Source of the DNA: Pelomonas sp. V22
Lineage (GTDB): Bacteria > Pseudomonadota > Gammaproteobacteria > Burkholderiales > Burkholderiaceae_C
Assembly: GCF_030014915.1 (NCBI RefSeq)
Contig: NZ_JAGIXS010000006.1
Span: 1-64,000 of the forward strand
DNA: 64,000 nt
Reading direction: 5' to 3'
Under the pieces are notes generated by a model, which did no database searches, was not told the origin of the DNA, and saw only the letters and a list, made by a program, of their open reading frames with translations. Both the position numbers and the translations under genes were made by a program. This document shows positions 26,091-35,675 of this stretch, in pieces (positions within the stretch are counted from its first letter, which is position 1; each line of letters opens with the position of its first letter).

Positions 26091-27209
26091 ATGTTCAAGA
26101 GCCAGCGCCCCTTGGTGCTGATCGTCGACGACAACGCCGAGAACCTGACGGTCCTTGGAGAACTGCTGCAGCCGCTCTATCAGGTGCGCGCCGCCAATGG
26201 GGGCGAGCGCGCGTTGCAGCTGATGCAGCTGGATCCCTGCCCGGACCTGGTGCTGCTCGACGTGATGATGCCGGACCTGGACGGCTACGAGGTGCTGAGA
26301 CGCCTGCGCGCCGATCCCGCCACGGCGGAGGTGCCGGTGATCTTCGTCACCGCCCTCGGGGCGACCGACGACGAGGAGCGCGGCCTGGCCCATGGCGCGG
26401 TCGACTACATCACCAAACCTATCCGTCCGCAGGTGCTGCTGGCCCGCGTGGCGGCCCACATCGAGCTGCGTCGCGCACGGGTCCGCCTGCAGGATCGCAA
26501 CCACGATCTCGAGGCCGAGGTGAGCCGGCGCATGCAGGAGAACGAGCGCATCCGCGACATCAGCATGCATGCACTCGCCCGCCTGGCCGAGACGCGCGAC
26601 AACGAGACCGGCTTTCACCTGCTGCGAACGCGCGAATACATGCGTCTGCTGGCCGACGAGCTGCGGCGCCAGCGCCTGTTCGCTGACGAGCTGGATGCCG
26701 CCGCCGCCGACCTGATGGTGCGCTCGGCGCCGCTTCACGACATTGGCAAGGTCGGCATCCCGGATCGCATCCTGCACAAGGAGGGCCGGCTCGACGACGA
26801 GGAGTGGGCCATCATGAAAACCCATGCCCGCCTGGGCGCAGATGCCATCGTTCAGGCGGAGCGCGATGCCGGTTCCGATGCAGGAATGGACTATCTGCGT
26901 TATGCCAAGCAGATCGCCATGAGCCATCACGAGCGCTGGGATGGCCGGGGCTATCCGCAGGGACTGGCCGGCGAGGCCATCCCGCTGGCGGCGCGGCTGA
27001 TGGCGCTGGCCGACGTGTTTGACGCGCTGACCTGCCGGCGCGTCTACAAGGAGGCCTGGAGCCTGGAGGCCGCGCGCGAGTTGATCGTGAAGGAGCGCGG
27101 TCAGCACTTTGACCCGCGCGTGGCCGATGCCTTCCTGGCCTGCTACGAAGATTTCTGCCGCGTGGCCACGCAGTTCCGTGACGAGGCGACCGATGACCGG
27201 CGCAGCTGA
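26091..27209 (+). CDS. response regulator with HD-GYP c-di-GMP phosphodiesterase domain
   Basis: 372 residues. The CheY-like receiver (residues 1-125) has the phospho-acceptor D57 in LLDVMMP and the YITKP lysine region. A short coiled-coil-like linker leads to an HD-GYP domain with H216-D217 in HDIGKVGIP, HHERWDGRGYP (the GYP signature) and ADVFDAL. This RpfG-type layout hydrolyses c-di-GMP. Its end overlaps by 17 bp the start of the hybrid histidine kinase, its obvious partner. Bases 25954-26090 upstream hold nothing else I recognise. Confidence 0.94.
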   Translation: MFKSQRPLVLIVDDNAENLTVLGELLQPLYQVRAANGGERALQLMQLDPCPDLVLLDVMMPDLDGYEVLRRLRADPATAEVPVIFVTALGATDDEERGLAHGAVDYITKPIRPQVLLARVAAHIELRRARVRLQDRNHDLEAEVSRRMQENERIRDISMHALARLAETRDNETGFHLLRTREYMRLLADELRRQRLFADELDAAAADLMVRSAPLHDIGKVGIPDRILHKEGRLDDEEWAIMKTHARLGADAIVQAERDAGSDAGMDYLRYAKQIAMSHHERWDGRGYPQGLAGEAIPLAARLMALADVFDALTCRRVYKEAWSLEAARELIVKERGQHFDPRVADAFLACYEDFCRVATQFRDEATDDRRS

Positions 27210-30200
27210 GGCGCAAACCCAGCGCTGGCGCGGTCAGCAGGCCGCGCTGAACGTGGTGCTGCTGTACGCCATGCTGGCGGTGCTGTGGATTGTGGGATCG
27301 GACTGGCTGCTGTTCCAGCTGGTGCAGGATCCCAACTGGGTGGCGCAACTGGCCACGCTGAAGGGCTGGTTCTTCGTCGCCTGGAGTGCGCCTCTGATCT
27401 ATTGGGGCATGCGCCGGGCCCAGGCAGGTGCCGGGCTCGCGGCCCCTGGGCTCAAGGGAGCCGCCGGGGCCCGCCGACGCGGCCTGCTGATGCAGGCCTT
27501 GGGGCTGCTGGCGGTGCTGCTGCTGGGGCTGGGCGCTATGGCCCTGGCCTTGCGCGAGCAGCGGCAGGCCGAGGGCGCGCGGCTGCAGGCGGTGGCCGGC
27601 CTGCACGGCGATCAGGTCGAGCGCTGGCTGGCCCGCCATGCCCTGGCCGCGCAGCGGCTGCAGGAAGACCACGAGCTGCCGGGCCTGGTGGCCCAGGCCC
27701 AGCGTGGCGATGCCCGCGCGCTGGCCAGCCTGCAGACCTCGATGGGCCTGTTCGGTGCGGCGCGCTACCTGCAGTGCGTGCAACTGGTCGACGCAAACGC
27801 CGAGGGTGCGACGCTGTGGCCGGCCGCGGCCCATCCGCCCGGCCCGGCAGCGCCCGAGCTCAAGCTGGCGCTGCAGCGGGCCTTGCGCAGTGGCCAGGTG
27901 GAGCGCACCGACATCCATGTGGGCGCCGGCCCGGACCTGCCTCTGCGGCTGGACTTCGTCGTGCCGCTGAGCGGCGCCGCGGCCGGCCGCGCCCTGGTGC
28001 TGCGCCTGGACCCACGCCAGCAATTGATGCCGCTGCTGAGCAAGTGGCCGCTGCCAACGGGCAGCGGCGAGACCTCGTTGTGGCGGCCGGAGGGTGCAGA
28101 CGCGCTGGCGCAGAGCGACTTCCGCCAGCGCCCGGATGCCGCCGGCCGCCTGCGCCTCGCCCTGAAGACCAGCCCGGCGCTGATCAGCCGCGTGATGCGC
28201 GGCGAGCTGCCGGCCAATGGCCTGATCGATGCGCTGGACTACCGTGGGGAGCCGGTCCTGGGTGTGGCACGCCGCATTGCCGGCAGCGATTGGATCCTGG
28301 TGTCCAAGGTGGACCGGGCCGAGGTCGATGCCCGTGCCGTGCCCACGCTGGCCTGGATCGCCGCCTGTATGGCCGCAGCCGTTCTCGTGCTCGCGGTGAG
28401 CCGTCGTTTCGGCCTGCAGGCGGCGGCCTTGCGCGATCTGCAGGCCGAGCGCAGTGCGCGCGAGCAGCGCATGCATGGCCTCGAGATCCTGCTGGCCGTG
28501 GCCGACGCTTCCAGCGACGCCATCTTTGCCAAGGACCTGCAGGGGCGCTACCTGTTGTTCAACCGGGCGGCCGAACGCATCACCGGTCTCAGCGAGGTCG
28601 AGGTGCTGGGGCATGACGACCGCGCTGTCTTCAATCCGGAGGTGGCGGCCCACGTGATGGCCCGGGATGCCGGTCTGCTGGCGCGCGGCGAGATCGACAC
28701 CGCCGACGAGGCTGTCAATACGGCCGATGGCAGCCTGCGCGTGTTCCAGGCCACCAAGGGCCCGCTGCGCGATGCGCTGGGGCAGGTGGTGGGCCTGTTC
28801 GGTGTGTCGCGCGACGTGACCGAGCAGCGGCGTGCGCAGCAGGCGCTGGCCGACAGCGAGCAGCGCAACCGCACGCTGCTCGAAGCCCTGTCGGACGGTG
28901 TTTTCGTGGCGCAGGACTGGCGCTTCGTGTTTGCCAATCCGGCCCTGCTGGCCCTGTTGGGCTATGGCATGGACGAACTGGCGCAACTGCCCTTCGAGAG
29001 CGTGGTGGCGCCAGCCTGGCAGCAGCGCTGGAACGAGCGCTACCTGCAGCGTATCGGCCCCGGCCCGGAGCCCGAACGTCGCTACGAGCTGGAATGGCGG
29101 GCCCGCGGTGGCGCCACGCTGCAGATCGAGCTGCATGCCACCCGCATCAGTTACCAGGGTCGGCCGGCGGTGCTGGGCGTGGTCAGCGATGTCACTGCCA
29201 AGCGCAGCGCCGAGCGGGCCCAGCGCCAGTCGGCCGAGCTGCTGCAGGCGGTCGAGGACTCGCTGCTGGACCATCTGGCCGTGCTCGATGCCGCGGGCCG
29301 CGTCGTTGCGGTCAATGCCGCCTGGCAGCAGTTTGCTGAGGTCCAGCATCCGGGCAGCGAGCCGGCCCTGCATTGCGGCGTGGGTACCAACTATCTGGAG
29401 GTGTGTGATCGCGCACAGGGACCGGGTGCCGGCCAGGCCGCCGAGGTGGCGCGTGCCTTGCGGGAGGTGCTGGCCGGCCAGCGTCAGCGCTTCCTGCTCG
29501 AATACCCGTTTCATTCGACCAGCGAGCAGCGCTGGTTCCGGCTGTCAATGACGCCGCTGCGCACGCAGGAGGGCGGCGCCGTGATGGTGCTCAGCGACAT
29601 CAGCGAACAACGGCAACAAGGCCAGGAGCTGGACCGTCACCGCCATCACCTGGAGGAACTCGTCGGCCTGCGCACGCTCGCCCTGGCGCAGGCCGAGGCC
29701 TTCACCCGCCTGGTGGCCGACAACATCCCGGGCATGGTGGGCTACTGGGACAGCGAGCGCCGCTGCCGCTTTGCCAACCAGGCTTATGCGCGCTGGCTGG
29801 GGCGCCAGATGTCCGACATGCTGGATGTCCGCATGGACGAGGTGCTGCCGGCGGCCCTGCTGAAGCAGGTGGGTCCTCGTGTCGAGGCAGCGCTGGCCGG
29901 CGAGCCGCAGCAGTTCGAGCTCGAGGCCCAGGACGCGGCCGGCCAGTCGCACGCCCTGTGGGCCCACTACGTGCCCGATGTGCGGGACGGCCGGGTGCAT
30001 GGCTTCTTCGTGCTGGTCAGCGACGTCAGCGAGATCAAGGGAGCGCAGGCGCAGCTGCAGCGGCTCAATGCAGAGCTGACCGAGGCCCGCGACCGTGCCG
30101 ATGCGGCGAGCCGCGCCAAGAGCGCCTTCCTGGCCAATATGAGCCACGAGATCCGCACGCCGATGAACGCCATCATCGGCCTGAGCCGCTTGCTGGAGCG

Positions 30201-31869
30201 CGACAGCCGCGACCCGCAGGCGCTGGAGCGGTTGGCCCGGCTGGGTACGGCGGCCCAGCACCTGCTGCAGGTGATCAACGATGTGCTGGACCTGTCCAAG
30301 ATCGAGTCCGGCAAGCTGGTGATGGAGGAGCAGGTCTTCTCGCCGCAGGAACTGGTGGCGCGCTGCTGCTCGCTGATGGCCGAGCGGGCGCAGGAGAAAC
30401 AGCTGGCCCTGATCCGCGACGTGGCGGGCCTGCCGGCCCTGGTGCGCGGCGACCCGACCCGGCTCTCGCAGGCCCTGCTCAACCTGCTCAGCAACGCGAT
30501 CAAGTTCACCGCCGAGGGTGAGGTGCGCATCGCGGCGCGGCAGGTGGCGCAGGACGGGCAGGCCCTGCGCCTGCGCTTCGAGGTCAGCGACACCGGCATC
30601 GGCATCGCGCCGGAATTGCTGCCGCGTCTGTTCAGCGATTTCGAGCAGGGCGACAGCTCGACCACGCGCCGGTATGGCGGCACCGGCCTCGGCCTTGCCA
30701 TCACGCGCCACCTGGCTGAGCTGATGGGCGGTGCCGTGGGTGTCAGCAGCCAGCCCGGCCAGGGCAGTTGCTTCTGGCTGGAGGTGCAACTGAGTGAGCC
30801 CCCCGCCGACGCGGAGGCTCAGGCCAGCCTGCTGCCGCCCGCCGGCCCGCCAGCGCTGCAGCGCCTGATGGCCGAACAGGCGGGTGCTCGCGTGCTGCTG
30901 GTCGAGGACAACCCGATCAACCAGGACGTGGCGCAGGAGCTGCTGCGCAGCGCCGGCCTGGCTGTGACCCTGGCCGGCGATGGCCGCCAGGCGCTGGCGC
31001 TGCTGGCCGAGCAGCCGTTCGACCTGGTGCTGATGGACGTGCAGATGCCGGTGCTGGATGGCTTGCAGGCCACGCGCCTGCTGCGCCAGCAGCCAGGCCT
31101 GGCGCAGTTGCCGGTGATCGCGATGACGGCCAATGCCTTCGCCGAAGACCGCGCGCAATGCATGGCCGCCGGCATGAGCGACCACGTGGGCAAGCCGGTG
31201 GACCCGGAGCAGCTCTATGCCTGTCTGCTGCGCTGGCTGCCTGAGCGCGCAGCACCCGTGGCCGCGCCGGCGGTGGTCGCGAGGGCCGATGCGGGCGAGC
31301 TGCCGGCCTGGCTGTCGCAGGTCGCCGGCCTCGACCCGGTGCTGGGGCTGCACTACGCAGGCGGCCGGCTCGAGACCTACGAGCGCGTGCTCGATCAGTT
31401 CCAGCAGCATTTCGGCAGCCGCTCGCCGATGCCGGCCGCTGGCGAAGGCCTGCACCGTTGGGCGCATTCGCTGAAGAGTGCGGCGGCGGCCATTGGCGCC
31501 ACGCTGCTCAGCGAAAGCGTGGCGCGTCTGGAGTCCGCCGCAGCCGTACAGGCTGCAGAGCTGCCAGCGCTGCGCGAGCAGGTGGCCGGTCAGCTCGCTG
31601 CGCTGCTGGCCTCGCTGCAGGCCCTGGCACCGGAGGAGGAGACCCGGCCGGCCTCGCTGGACGAGGTCGAGACGCTGGCCCCCGAGCAGGTGCAGCAACT
31701 GCTCGAGCTGCTGGCTGCCGGGGACTTCCAGGCCCAGGCCCTGTACCGCGAACTGGCCGGCAAATTGCGTGCCCGTTTCGGACCCGGCGCGCACCAGGTG
31801 GGCGAGGCGATACGAGCCTTCGACTACGAGGGTGCACTGCGCCGGCTGCAGGCCCTGAGGATGGATTGA
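27193..31869 (+). CDS. large hybrid sensor histidine kinase (PAS x4, HisKA, HATPase, REC, HPt)
   Basis: 1558 residues from the ATG at 27193. The N-terminus has three membrane helices, a sensor region of about 270 residues and a further helix near residue 400. At least four PAS-like modules follow, then HisKA with MSHEIRTP (H985), an ATPase domain (LLSNAIKFT, DTGIGI, GGTGLGL), a receiver with D1282 in LMDVQMP, and a C-terminal HPt domain with WAHSLKSAAAAIG (H1425). This is a complete phosphorelay in one chain. The overlap with the CheY-HD-GYP gene suggests H1425 passes phosphate to it, tying the sensor to c-di-GMP breakdown. The signal is unknown. Confidence 0.94.
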   Translation: MTGAAEAQTQRWRGQQAALNVVLLYAMLAVLWIVGSDWLLFQLVQDPNWVAQLATLKGWFFVAWSAPLIYWGMRRAQAGAGLAAPGLKGAAGARRRGLLMQALGLLAVLLLGLGAMALALREQRQAEGARLQAVAGLHGDQVERWLARHALAAQRLQEDHELPGLVAQAQRGDARALASLQTSMGLFGAARYLQCVQLVDANAEGATLWPAAAHPPGPAAPELKLALQRALRSGQVERTDIHVGAGPDLPLRLDFVVPLSGAAAGRALVLRLDPRQQLMPLLSKWPLPTGSGETSLWRPEGADALAQSDFRQRPDAAGRLRLALKTSPALISRVMRGELPANGLIDALDYRGEPVLGVARRIAGSDWILVSKVDRAEVDARAVPTLAWIAACMAAAVLVLAVSRRFGLQAAALRDLQAERSAREQRMHGLEILLAVADASSDAIFAKDLQGRYLLFNRAAERITGLSEVEVLGHDDRAVFNPEVAAHVMARDAGLLARGEIDTADEAVNTADGSLRVFQATKGPLRDALGQVVGLFGVSRDVTEQRRAQQALADSEQRNRTLLEALSDGVFVAQDWRFVFANPALLALLGYGMDELAQLPFESVVAPAWQQRWNERYLQRIGPGPEPERRYELEWRARGGATLQIELHATRISYQGRPAVLGVVSDVTAKRSAERAQRQSAELLQAVEDSLLDHLAVLDAAGRVVAVNAAWQQFAEVQHPGSEPALHCGVGTNYLEVCDRAQGPGAGQAAEVARALREVLAGQRQRFLLEYPFHSTSEQRWFRLSMTPLRTQEGGAVMVLSDISEQRQQGQELDRHRHHLEELVGLRTLALAQAEAFTRLVADNIPGMVGYWDSERRCRFANQAYARWLGRQMSDMLDVRMDEVLPAALLKQVGPRVEAALAGEPQQFELEAQDAAGQSHALWAHYVPDVRDGRVHGFFVLVSDVSEIKGAQAQLQRLNAELTEARDRADAASRAKSAFLANMSHEIRTPMNAIIGLSRLLERDSRDPQALERLARLGTAAQHLLQVINDVLDLSKIESGKLVMEEQVFSPQELVARCCSLMAERAQEKQLALIRDVAGLPALVRGDPTRLSQALLNLLSNAIKFTAEGEVRIAARQVAQDGQALRLRFEVSDTGIGIAPELLPRLFSDFEQGDSSTTRRYGGTGLGLAITRHLAELMGGAVGVSSQPGQGSCFWLEVQLSEPPADAEAQASLLPPAGPPALQRLMAEQAGARVLLVEDNPINQDVAQELLRSAGLAVTLAGDGRQALALLAEQPFDLVLMDVQMPVLDGLQATRLLRQQPGLAQLPVIAMTANAFAEDRAQCMAAGMSDHVGKPVDPEQLYACLLRWLPERAAPVAAPAVVARADAGELPAWLSQVAGLDPVLGLHYAGGRLETYERVLDQFQQHFGSRSPMPAAGEGLHRWAHSLKSAAAAIGATLLSESVARLESAAAVQAAELPALREQVAGQLAALLASLQALAPEEETRPASLDEVETLAPEQVQQLLELLAAGDFQAQALYRELAGKLRARFGPGAHQVGEAIRAFDYEGALRRLQALRMD

Positions 31870-31892
31870 GGGTGGCTTGAGCGAGGCTTGAG
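31865..31892. repeat. three 11-bp-spaced TTGAG direct repeats downstream of the hybrid kinase
   Basis: ATTGAG, CTTGAG and CTTGAG start at 31865, 31876 and 31887, exactly one helical turn apart, spanning the kinase stop codon and the gap before the lactonase gene. Direct repeats with an 11-bp period are the usual form of OmpR-family sites, but the first copy includes coding bases, so chance is possible. Confidence 0.35.
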
Positions 31893-31927
31893 AGGGCCTT
31901 GCGACAGCACGGCGATACTGCGCGGCG

Positions 31928-32953
31928 ATGAACACCTCGACCGCCGTGATCGCCCACCTGGGCTGCTATGCCGAAGCCGGCCACTCCTTGCTCAGTCTGG
32001 TGCAGGAGCCGCAGAGCGGCGCCCTGCGTCCGGTGGCCAGCAGCGCCTGTGCGGCCAATGCCAGCTGGTTGCTGGTCGACCCGCAGGCACGCCGCCTCTA
32101 CGCCGCCCATGAGGAGGCGCGCGGCAGCATCAGCGTCCATGCGCTCGATGCTCAAGGCCTGCCGCGCCTGCTGCAGCAAGTCGGCACGGGCGGTGCCGGT
32201 CCGGTTCATCTGTGCCTCGATGCCGCGCGCCGCCGCCTGTGGGCCGCGCATTACGGCGACGGAACGCTGGGCTGCCTGCCGCTGCAGGCCGATGGCGGGC
32301 TTGATGCCGCGCTGCCAGCGCGCTCGGTGCGCGCGCTCGTGAGCCAGCCTGAGACGGCCCCATCGCACCCCCACATGCTGCAGCTCTCCAGCGACGGTCG
32401 CTGGCTGCTGGCGAGTGATCTCGGCCTCAACCGCCTGCTGGCCCTTCCGCTCGATCATCAGGGGCCGGCCGTGCAATCGCTGGTCCTGCCAGCTGGCAGC
32501 GGGCCGCGCCATTTCGTGCAGCAGGGCGGGCTGGTCTACCTCTTGAACGAGCAGCGTTCGACGCTGGCCTGGCTGAGCTTCGATGCCGCCAGCGGCGCGA
32601 TGCAGCTGCGAGGCGAGACCAGCAGCCTCAGCCCCGGCTACGCCGGCCGCAGCTATGCCTCGGACCTGCGCCTGTCAGCGGACGGCCGCCATCTGTATGC
32701 ACTGAACCGCCTGCACGATTCGATCGCCATCTTCGAGCTCCAGGCCGATGGCACGCCGCGCCTGCTTGGCCATGAATGGACGCGCGGCTCCTACCCGCGC
32801 AGCGCCACGTTCGACCCGGCCGGCCGCTTCTTCTACGTCTGCAACCAGCGCAGCGAGCAGCTGACGGTGTTCGAGCGCCAGAGCGATGGCGGCCTGCGCT
32901 TCACCGGCCTGTACCTGGCCACGCCGTCACCGGCTTGCCTGGTGTTTGGCTGA
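31928..32953 (+). CDS. lactonase family (Pgl-like seven-bladed beta-propeller) protein
   Basis: 341 residues. Family landmarks of the 6-phosphogluconolactonase/lactonase propeller are visible: GPVHLCLDAARRRLWAAHYG, SHPHMLQLSSDGRWLLASDLG, GSGPRHFV, LYALNRLHDSIAIF and YPRSATFDPAGRFFYVCNQ. No signal peptide, so it is probably cytoplasmic. Many members are annotated as 6-phosphogluconolactonase, but without pentose-phosphate genes nearby the substrate is uncertain. Convergent with creA (2 bp between stops). Confidence 0.83.
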   Translation: MNTSTAVIAHLGCYAEAGHSLLSLVQEPQSGALRPVASSACAANASWLLVDPQARRLYAAHEEARGSISVHALDAQGLPRLLQQVGTGGAGPVHLCLDAARRRLWAAHYGDGTLGCLPLQADGGLDAALPARSVRALVSQPETAPSHPHMLQLSSDGRWLLASDLGLNRLLALPLDHQGPAVQSLVLPAGSGPRHFVQQGGLVYLLNEQRSTLAWLSFDAASGAMQLRGETSSLSPGYAGRSYASDLRLSADGRHLYALNRLHDSIAIFELQADGTPRLLGHEWTRGSYPRSATFDPAGRFFYVCNQRSEQLTVFERQSDGGLRFTGLYLATPSPACLVFG

Positions 32954-32955
32954 AC

Positions 32956-33438
32956 TCACTTCAGCGGTATCGGCGTTGCCCGGTCCACCGGCACGGCGGT
33001 CACGCTGTTCTGAGGCGAGCCCTCGATCAAACGGTCGGAGTAGGTCAGGTAGACGAGGGTGTTGCGCTTGGCGTCGACCATGCGGACGATGCGCAGCTTC
33101 TTGAACACGAGGGAAATGCGCTCGTTGAACACCTCGTCCTGCTTGGGAAGCGGCTTGGCGATGCGGATGGGGCCGACCTGACGGCAGGCGATGGAGGCCT
33201 CGCTCTTGTCTTCGGCCAGGCCCAGTGCGCCCTTGACGCCACCGGTCTTGGCGCGTGAGACATAGCAGGTCACGCCTTCGACGGCCGGGTCGTCATAGGC
33301 CTCGACCACGATCTTGTGGTCCGGGCCTATCAGCTTGAACACGGTGTCGACCGCGCCTATGCGCTCGCCTTCGGCAGCGGCAAGGGCAGGCAGGAGCAGC
33401 AAGGACCAGGAGAGCAGAGAGCGGCGCATGGCAGGCAT
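32956..33438 (-). CDS. creA: CreA family periplasmic protein
   Basis: 160 residues. A signal peptide ([15 protein letters not shown]) precedes a CreA-type body: [38 protein letters not shown], the serine/cysteine segment [12 protein letters not shown], and [19 protein letters not shown]. CreA is widespread but its function is not known. ATG at 33438 or 33429 (MRRSLL). It follows the diacylglycerol-kinase-like gene on the same strand, likely in one operon. Confidence 0.92.
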   Translation of the reverse strand: MPAMRRSLLSWSLLLLPALAAAEGERIGAVDTVFKLIGPDHKIVVEAYDDPAVEGVTCYVSRAKTGGVKGALGLAEDKSEASIACRQVGPIRIAKPLPKQDEVFNERISLVFKKLRIVRMVDAKRNTLVYLTYSDRLIEGSPQNSVTAVPVDRATPIPLK

Positions 33439-33464
33439 GGGTAGCGGCGATGCCGGCAAGCGTA

Positions 33465-34349
33465 TCAGCCGCCGCGCACCACCCGCAGCGCCAGCGGCTG
33501 CACCTCGATCTTGAGTTCGCGGGCCGGTGCGACGGGCTCGCCGTCGAGGGCCAGGGGCAGCGGTGCCGGACTCGTGATCTGCAGGCCCTGCACGCGCCGC
33601 ATGAAGATCGCGGGCAGGCGCAGGTGCTGGCCCATCAGCAGGGCCGGCATCGCGGCCAGTGCGCCGATGCGGCCATAGCGGCCGACGCAGACCAGCTCCA
33701 GCCGGCCGTCGTCGATCAGGGCACCGGGCGCCACCGGCATGCCGCTGGCGTAGCTCTCGGTGTTGAGGCTGGAGGCGAACAGCACCTCGCCCTCGTGCAG
33801 CAGCTGGCCCTCGCTGCGGATGCAAAGCGGATAGCGTCTCAGCCGGCTGATCTCGGCCAACGTGGCCCAGACATAGCGCGGCTGGCCGCGCAGCCAGCGC
33901 GGCGCCGCGAGAGCGCGTTGGCTGACTGCCGCGTCAAAGCCGAGGGCCAGGCTGGACATGAAGAAATGGCGCTGGCCGTTGGCCTCGATGCGACCGAGGT
34001 CCATCGCGCCGGCCAGGCCGTGGTGGGCGCGGGCCAGCGCGCTGCGCAGGTCGAGGCCGTGCAGGCCCAGCGCTCGCGCCAGGTCGTTGCCGGTGCCGCC
34101 GGGCAGCAGGGCCAGCTCCAGCTCGCGCTCGACCAGCGCCGGCAGCAGCTGGTGCACCGTGCCATCGCCACCGGCCACGATCACACGGCTTCGCGGTGGC
34201 AGGGCGAGAAGCCGGTCCCGGGCGGCCGCTACATCGTCGGGCAGATAGAGAGGCACGCGGTCCAGCGCTTCGCGCAGCGGGGCGGCCAGGGCGGCACAGC
34301 GGCCGCCGGCGGCATGGGGATTCAGGAGGCAGAGGGCAGGGGCGTGCAC
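33465..34349 (-). CDS. diacylglycerol/lipid kinase family protein (YegS-like)
   Basis: About 294 residues. The kinase signature GGDGTVHQ and [12 protein letters not shown], and a leading NPHAAGG, fit the DAGK catalytic fold, which phosphorylates lipids such as diacylglycerol. The start is uncertain. A GTG at 34433 would put it 16 bp from the divergent GGDEF start, leaving no room for promoters, and the extra 28 codons have lower third-position GC than the rest. I prefer the GTG at 34349, just before [14 protein letters not shown]. Neither has a clear ribosome site. Confidence 0.8.
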   Translation of the reverse strand: MHAPALCLLNPHAAGGRCAALAAPLREALDRVPLYLPDDVAAARDRLLALPPRSRVIVAGGDGTVHQLLPALVERELELALLPGGTGNDLARALGLHGLDLRSALARAHHGLAGAMDLGRIEANGQRHFFMSSLALGFDAAVSQRALAAPRWLRGQPRYVWATLAEISRLRRYPLCIRSEGQLLHEGEVLFASSLNTESYASGMPVAPGALIDDGRLELVCVGRYGRIGALAAMPALLMGQHLRLPAIFMRRVQGLQITSPAPLPLALDGEPVAPARELKIEVQPLALRVVRGG

Positions 34350-34449
34350 GGGAGGGAAGGGCTGTCGCTCGAAAGAGCGGCCAGCGTAGCGGCGTGCCCA
34401 CGCTTGCCAAGGCGGGTTGACCCGGGCGACCACCTAAACTGTGCGACCC

Positions 34450-35631
34450 ATGACTCTCGACATCCCCACCCTGCTGCTGGCCCTCTTGAGCGGCTACCTG
34501 ATGCTGGGTCTGCAACTGCTGGTGGCGCGCCGGGGCGCCCTGCGCCAGCCCGAGCTCGCGCTGTGGACCTGGGGCAGCTGGGGCTTTGTGCTGGGCTTCG
34601 GGCTCTTTGGGGCGCGCGTGGTCATCCCGGTCTGGGTCTCGGTGCTGGCGGGCAATGCCTTCCTGTTCGCCGGTCTGCTGCTGTATGTGATCGCCTTGCA
34701 GCGCTTCGTGCGCCGGCCGAGTCCTGCCGCACCTTACTGGCTGGCCTGGATGGCGGCCGTGTCGGCCACCGGCCTGATGCTGGAGATGCCACTGTCGGAG
34801 CGCACAGCCTGGCTGTCCCTGGTCTACGCCGCCATGCTGGCGCCCGGGGTCTATCTTGTGTTCCGCCATGGCTGGCGCGGCGAGGCCTCGCTGCGTGCCG
34901 TGGGGCTGACCCTGACCGTCGCCACGCTGGCCTTGACGCTGCGGGCCTGGCACGCCTTTGTGCAGCCCGATCAATACACCGACCTGCTGCGCAGCAGCCT
35001 GGGCCAGGGCCTGACCTTTCTGTGTGCCTTCCTGAGCCTGATGGGCGCCGGCTTCGGCTTCGTGCTTGCCAGCTTCGAGCGGGCCGCGATCCAGATGGAG
35101 CGCCTGGCCAGCCACGACGGCCTGACCGGCTGCGTCAACCGCAGCAGCACCGACGACCTGCTGGCCCACCTGCTGGAGCGCGGCCGCCGCGAGGGCTCGC
35201 CGGTGTCGTTCGCGATGCTGGACCTGGACCACTTCAAGCAGATCAACGACGAGTACGGTCACCAGTCCGGCGATGCGGCGCTGCAAGCCTTTGCCAGCGA
35301 GGTGCGCGGCCGCCTGCGCGGCTCCGATGTGCTGGGGCGCATGGGTGGCGAGGAGTTCGGCCTGATCCTGCCGGCCACCGACGAGCCCGGCGCGATGCGT
35401 CTGCTGGAGCAGATCCGTGAGGCCGTGGCCGCGCTCAAGGTGCCGACCCGCGACGGCCGCGAGTTCGGCATGACGGTCTCGGCCGGCCTCGTGGTCGTGG
35501 CCTCGAACAGCGGCCTCTCGGCCGACCGCGTCTATGCCAAGGCCGACAAGGCGCTCTACCAGGCCAAGCATGGCGGCCGCAACCGCATCGAGCGCAGCCT
35601 GCCCCCGCAGGCCCTGGCCGCCGCCGGGTGA
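34450..35631 (+). CDS. membrane-anchored diguanylate cyclase (GGEEF)
   Basis: 393 residues. Six or so membrane helices fill the first 210 residues; a GGDEF domain follows with SHDGLTGCVNR, MLDLDHFKQINDEYGHQSGD and the intact GRMGGEEFGLILP signature, so diguanylate cyclase activity is expected. No RXXD inhibitory site is obvious just upstream of the signature. The ATG at 34450 is preferred to the GTG at 34441. Its layout resembles the GGQEF protein at 19462-20625. Confidence 0.92.
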   Translation: MTLDIPTLLLALLSGYLMLGLQLLVARRGALRQPELALWTWGSWGFVLGFGLFGARVVIPVWVSVLAGNAFLFAGLLLYVIALQRFVRRPSPAAPYWLAWMAAVSATGLMLEMPLSERTAWLSLVYAAMLAPGVYLVFRHGWRGEASLRAVGLTLTVATLALTLRAWHAFVQPDQYTDLLRSSLGQGLTFLCAFLSLMGAGFGFVLASFERAAIQMERLASHDGLTGCVNRSSTDDLLAHLLERGRREGSPVSFAMLDLDHFKQINDEYGHQSGDAALQAFASEVRGRLRGSDVLGRMGGEEFGLILPATDEPGAMRLLEQIREAVAALKVPTRDGREFGMTVSAGLVVVASNSGLSADRVYAKADKALYQAKHGGRNRIERSLPPQALAAAG

Positions 35632-35675
35632 TTCAGGCCTAGACTGCGCCGATCAAGGCAGCTCGCGGAGGCGCA

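Noticed and set aside
26812-29514. 900-codon minus-strand frame opposite the hybrid kinase
   Set aside because: Gln/His/Arg-rich shadow; plus-strand gene has all kinase motifs.
34350-34433. 28-codon N-terminal extension of the lipid kinase
   Set aside because: Lower third-position GC than the gene, no ribosome site, and it would leave 16 bp between divergent starts.
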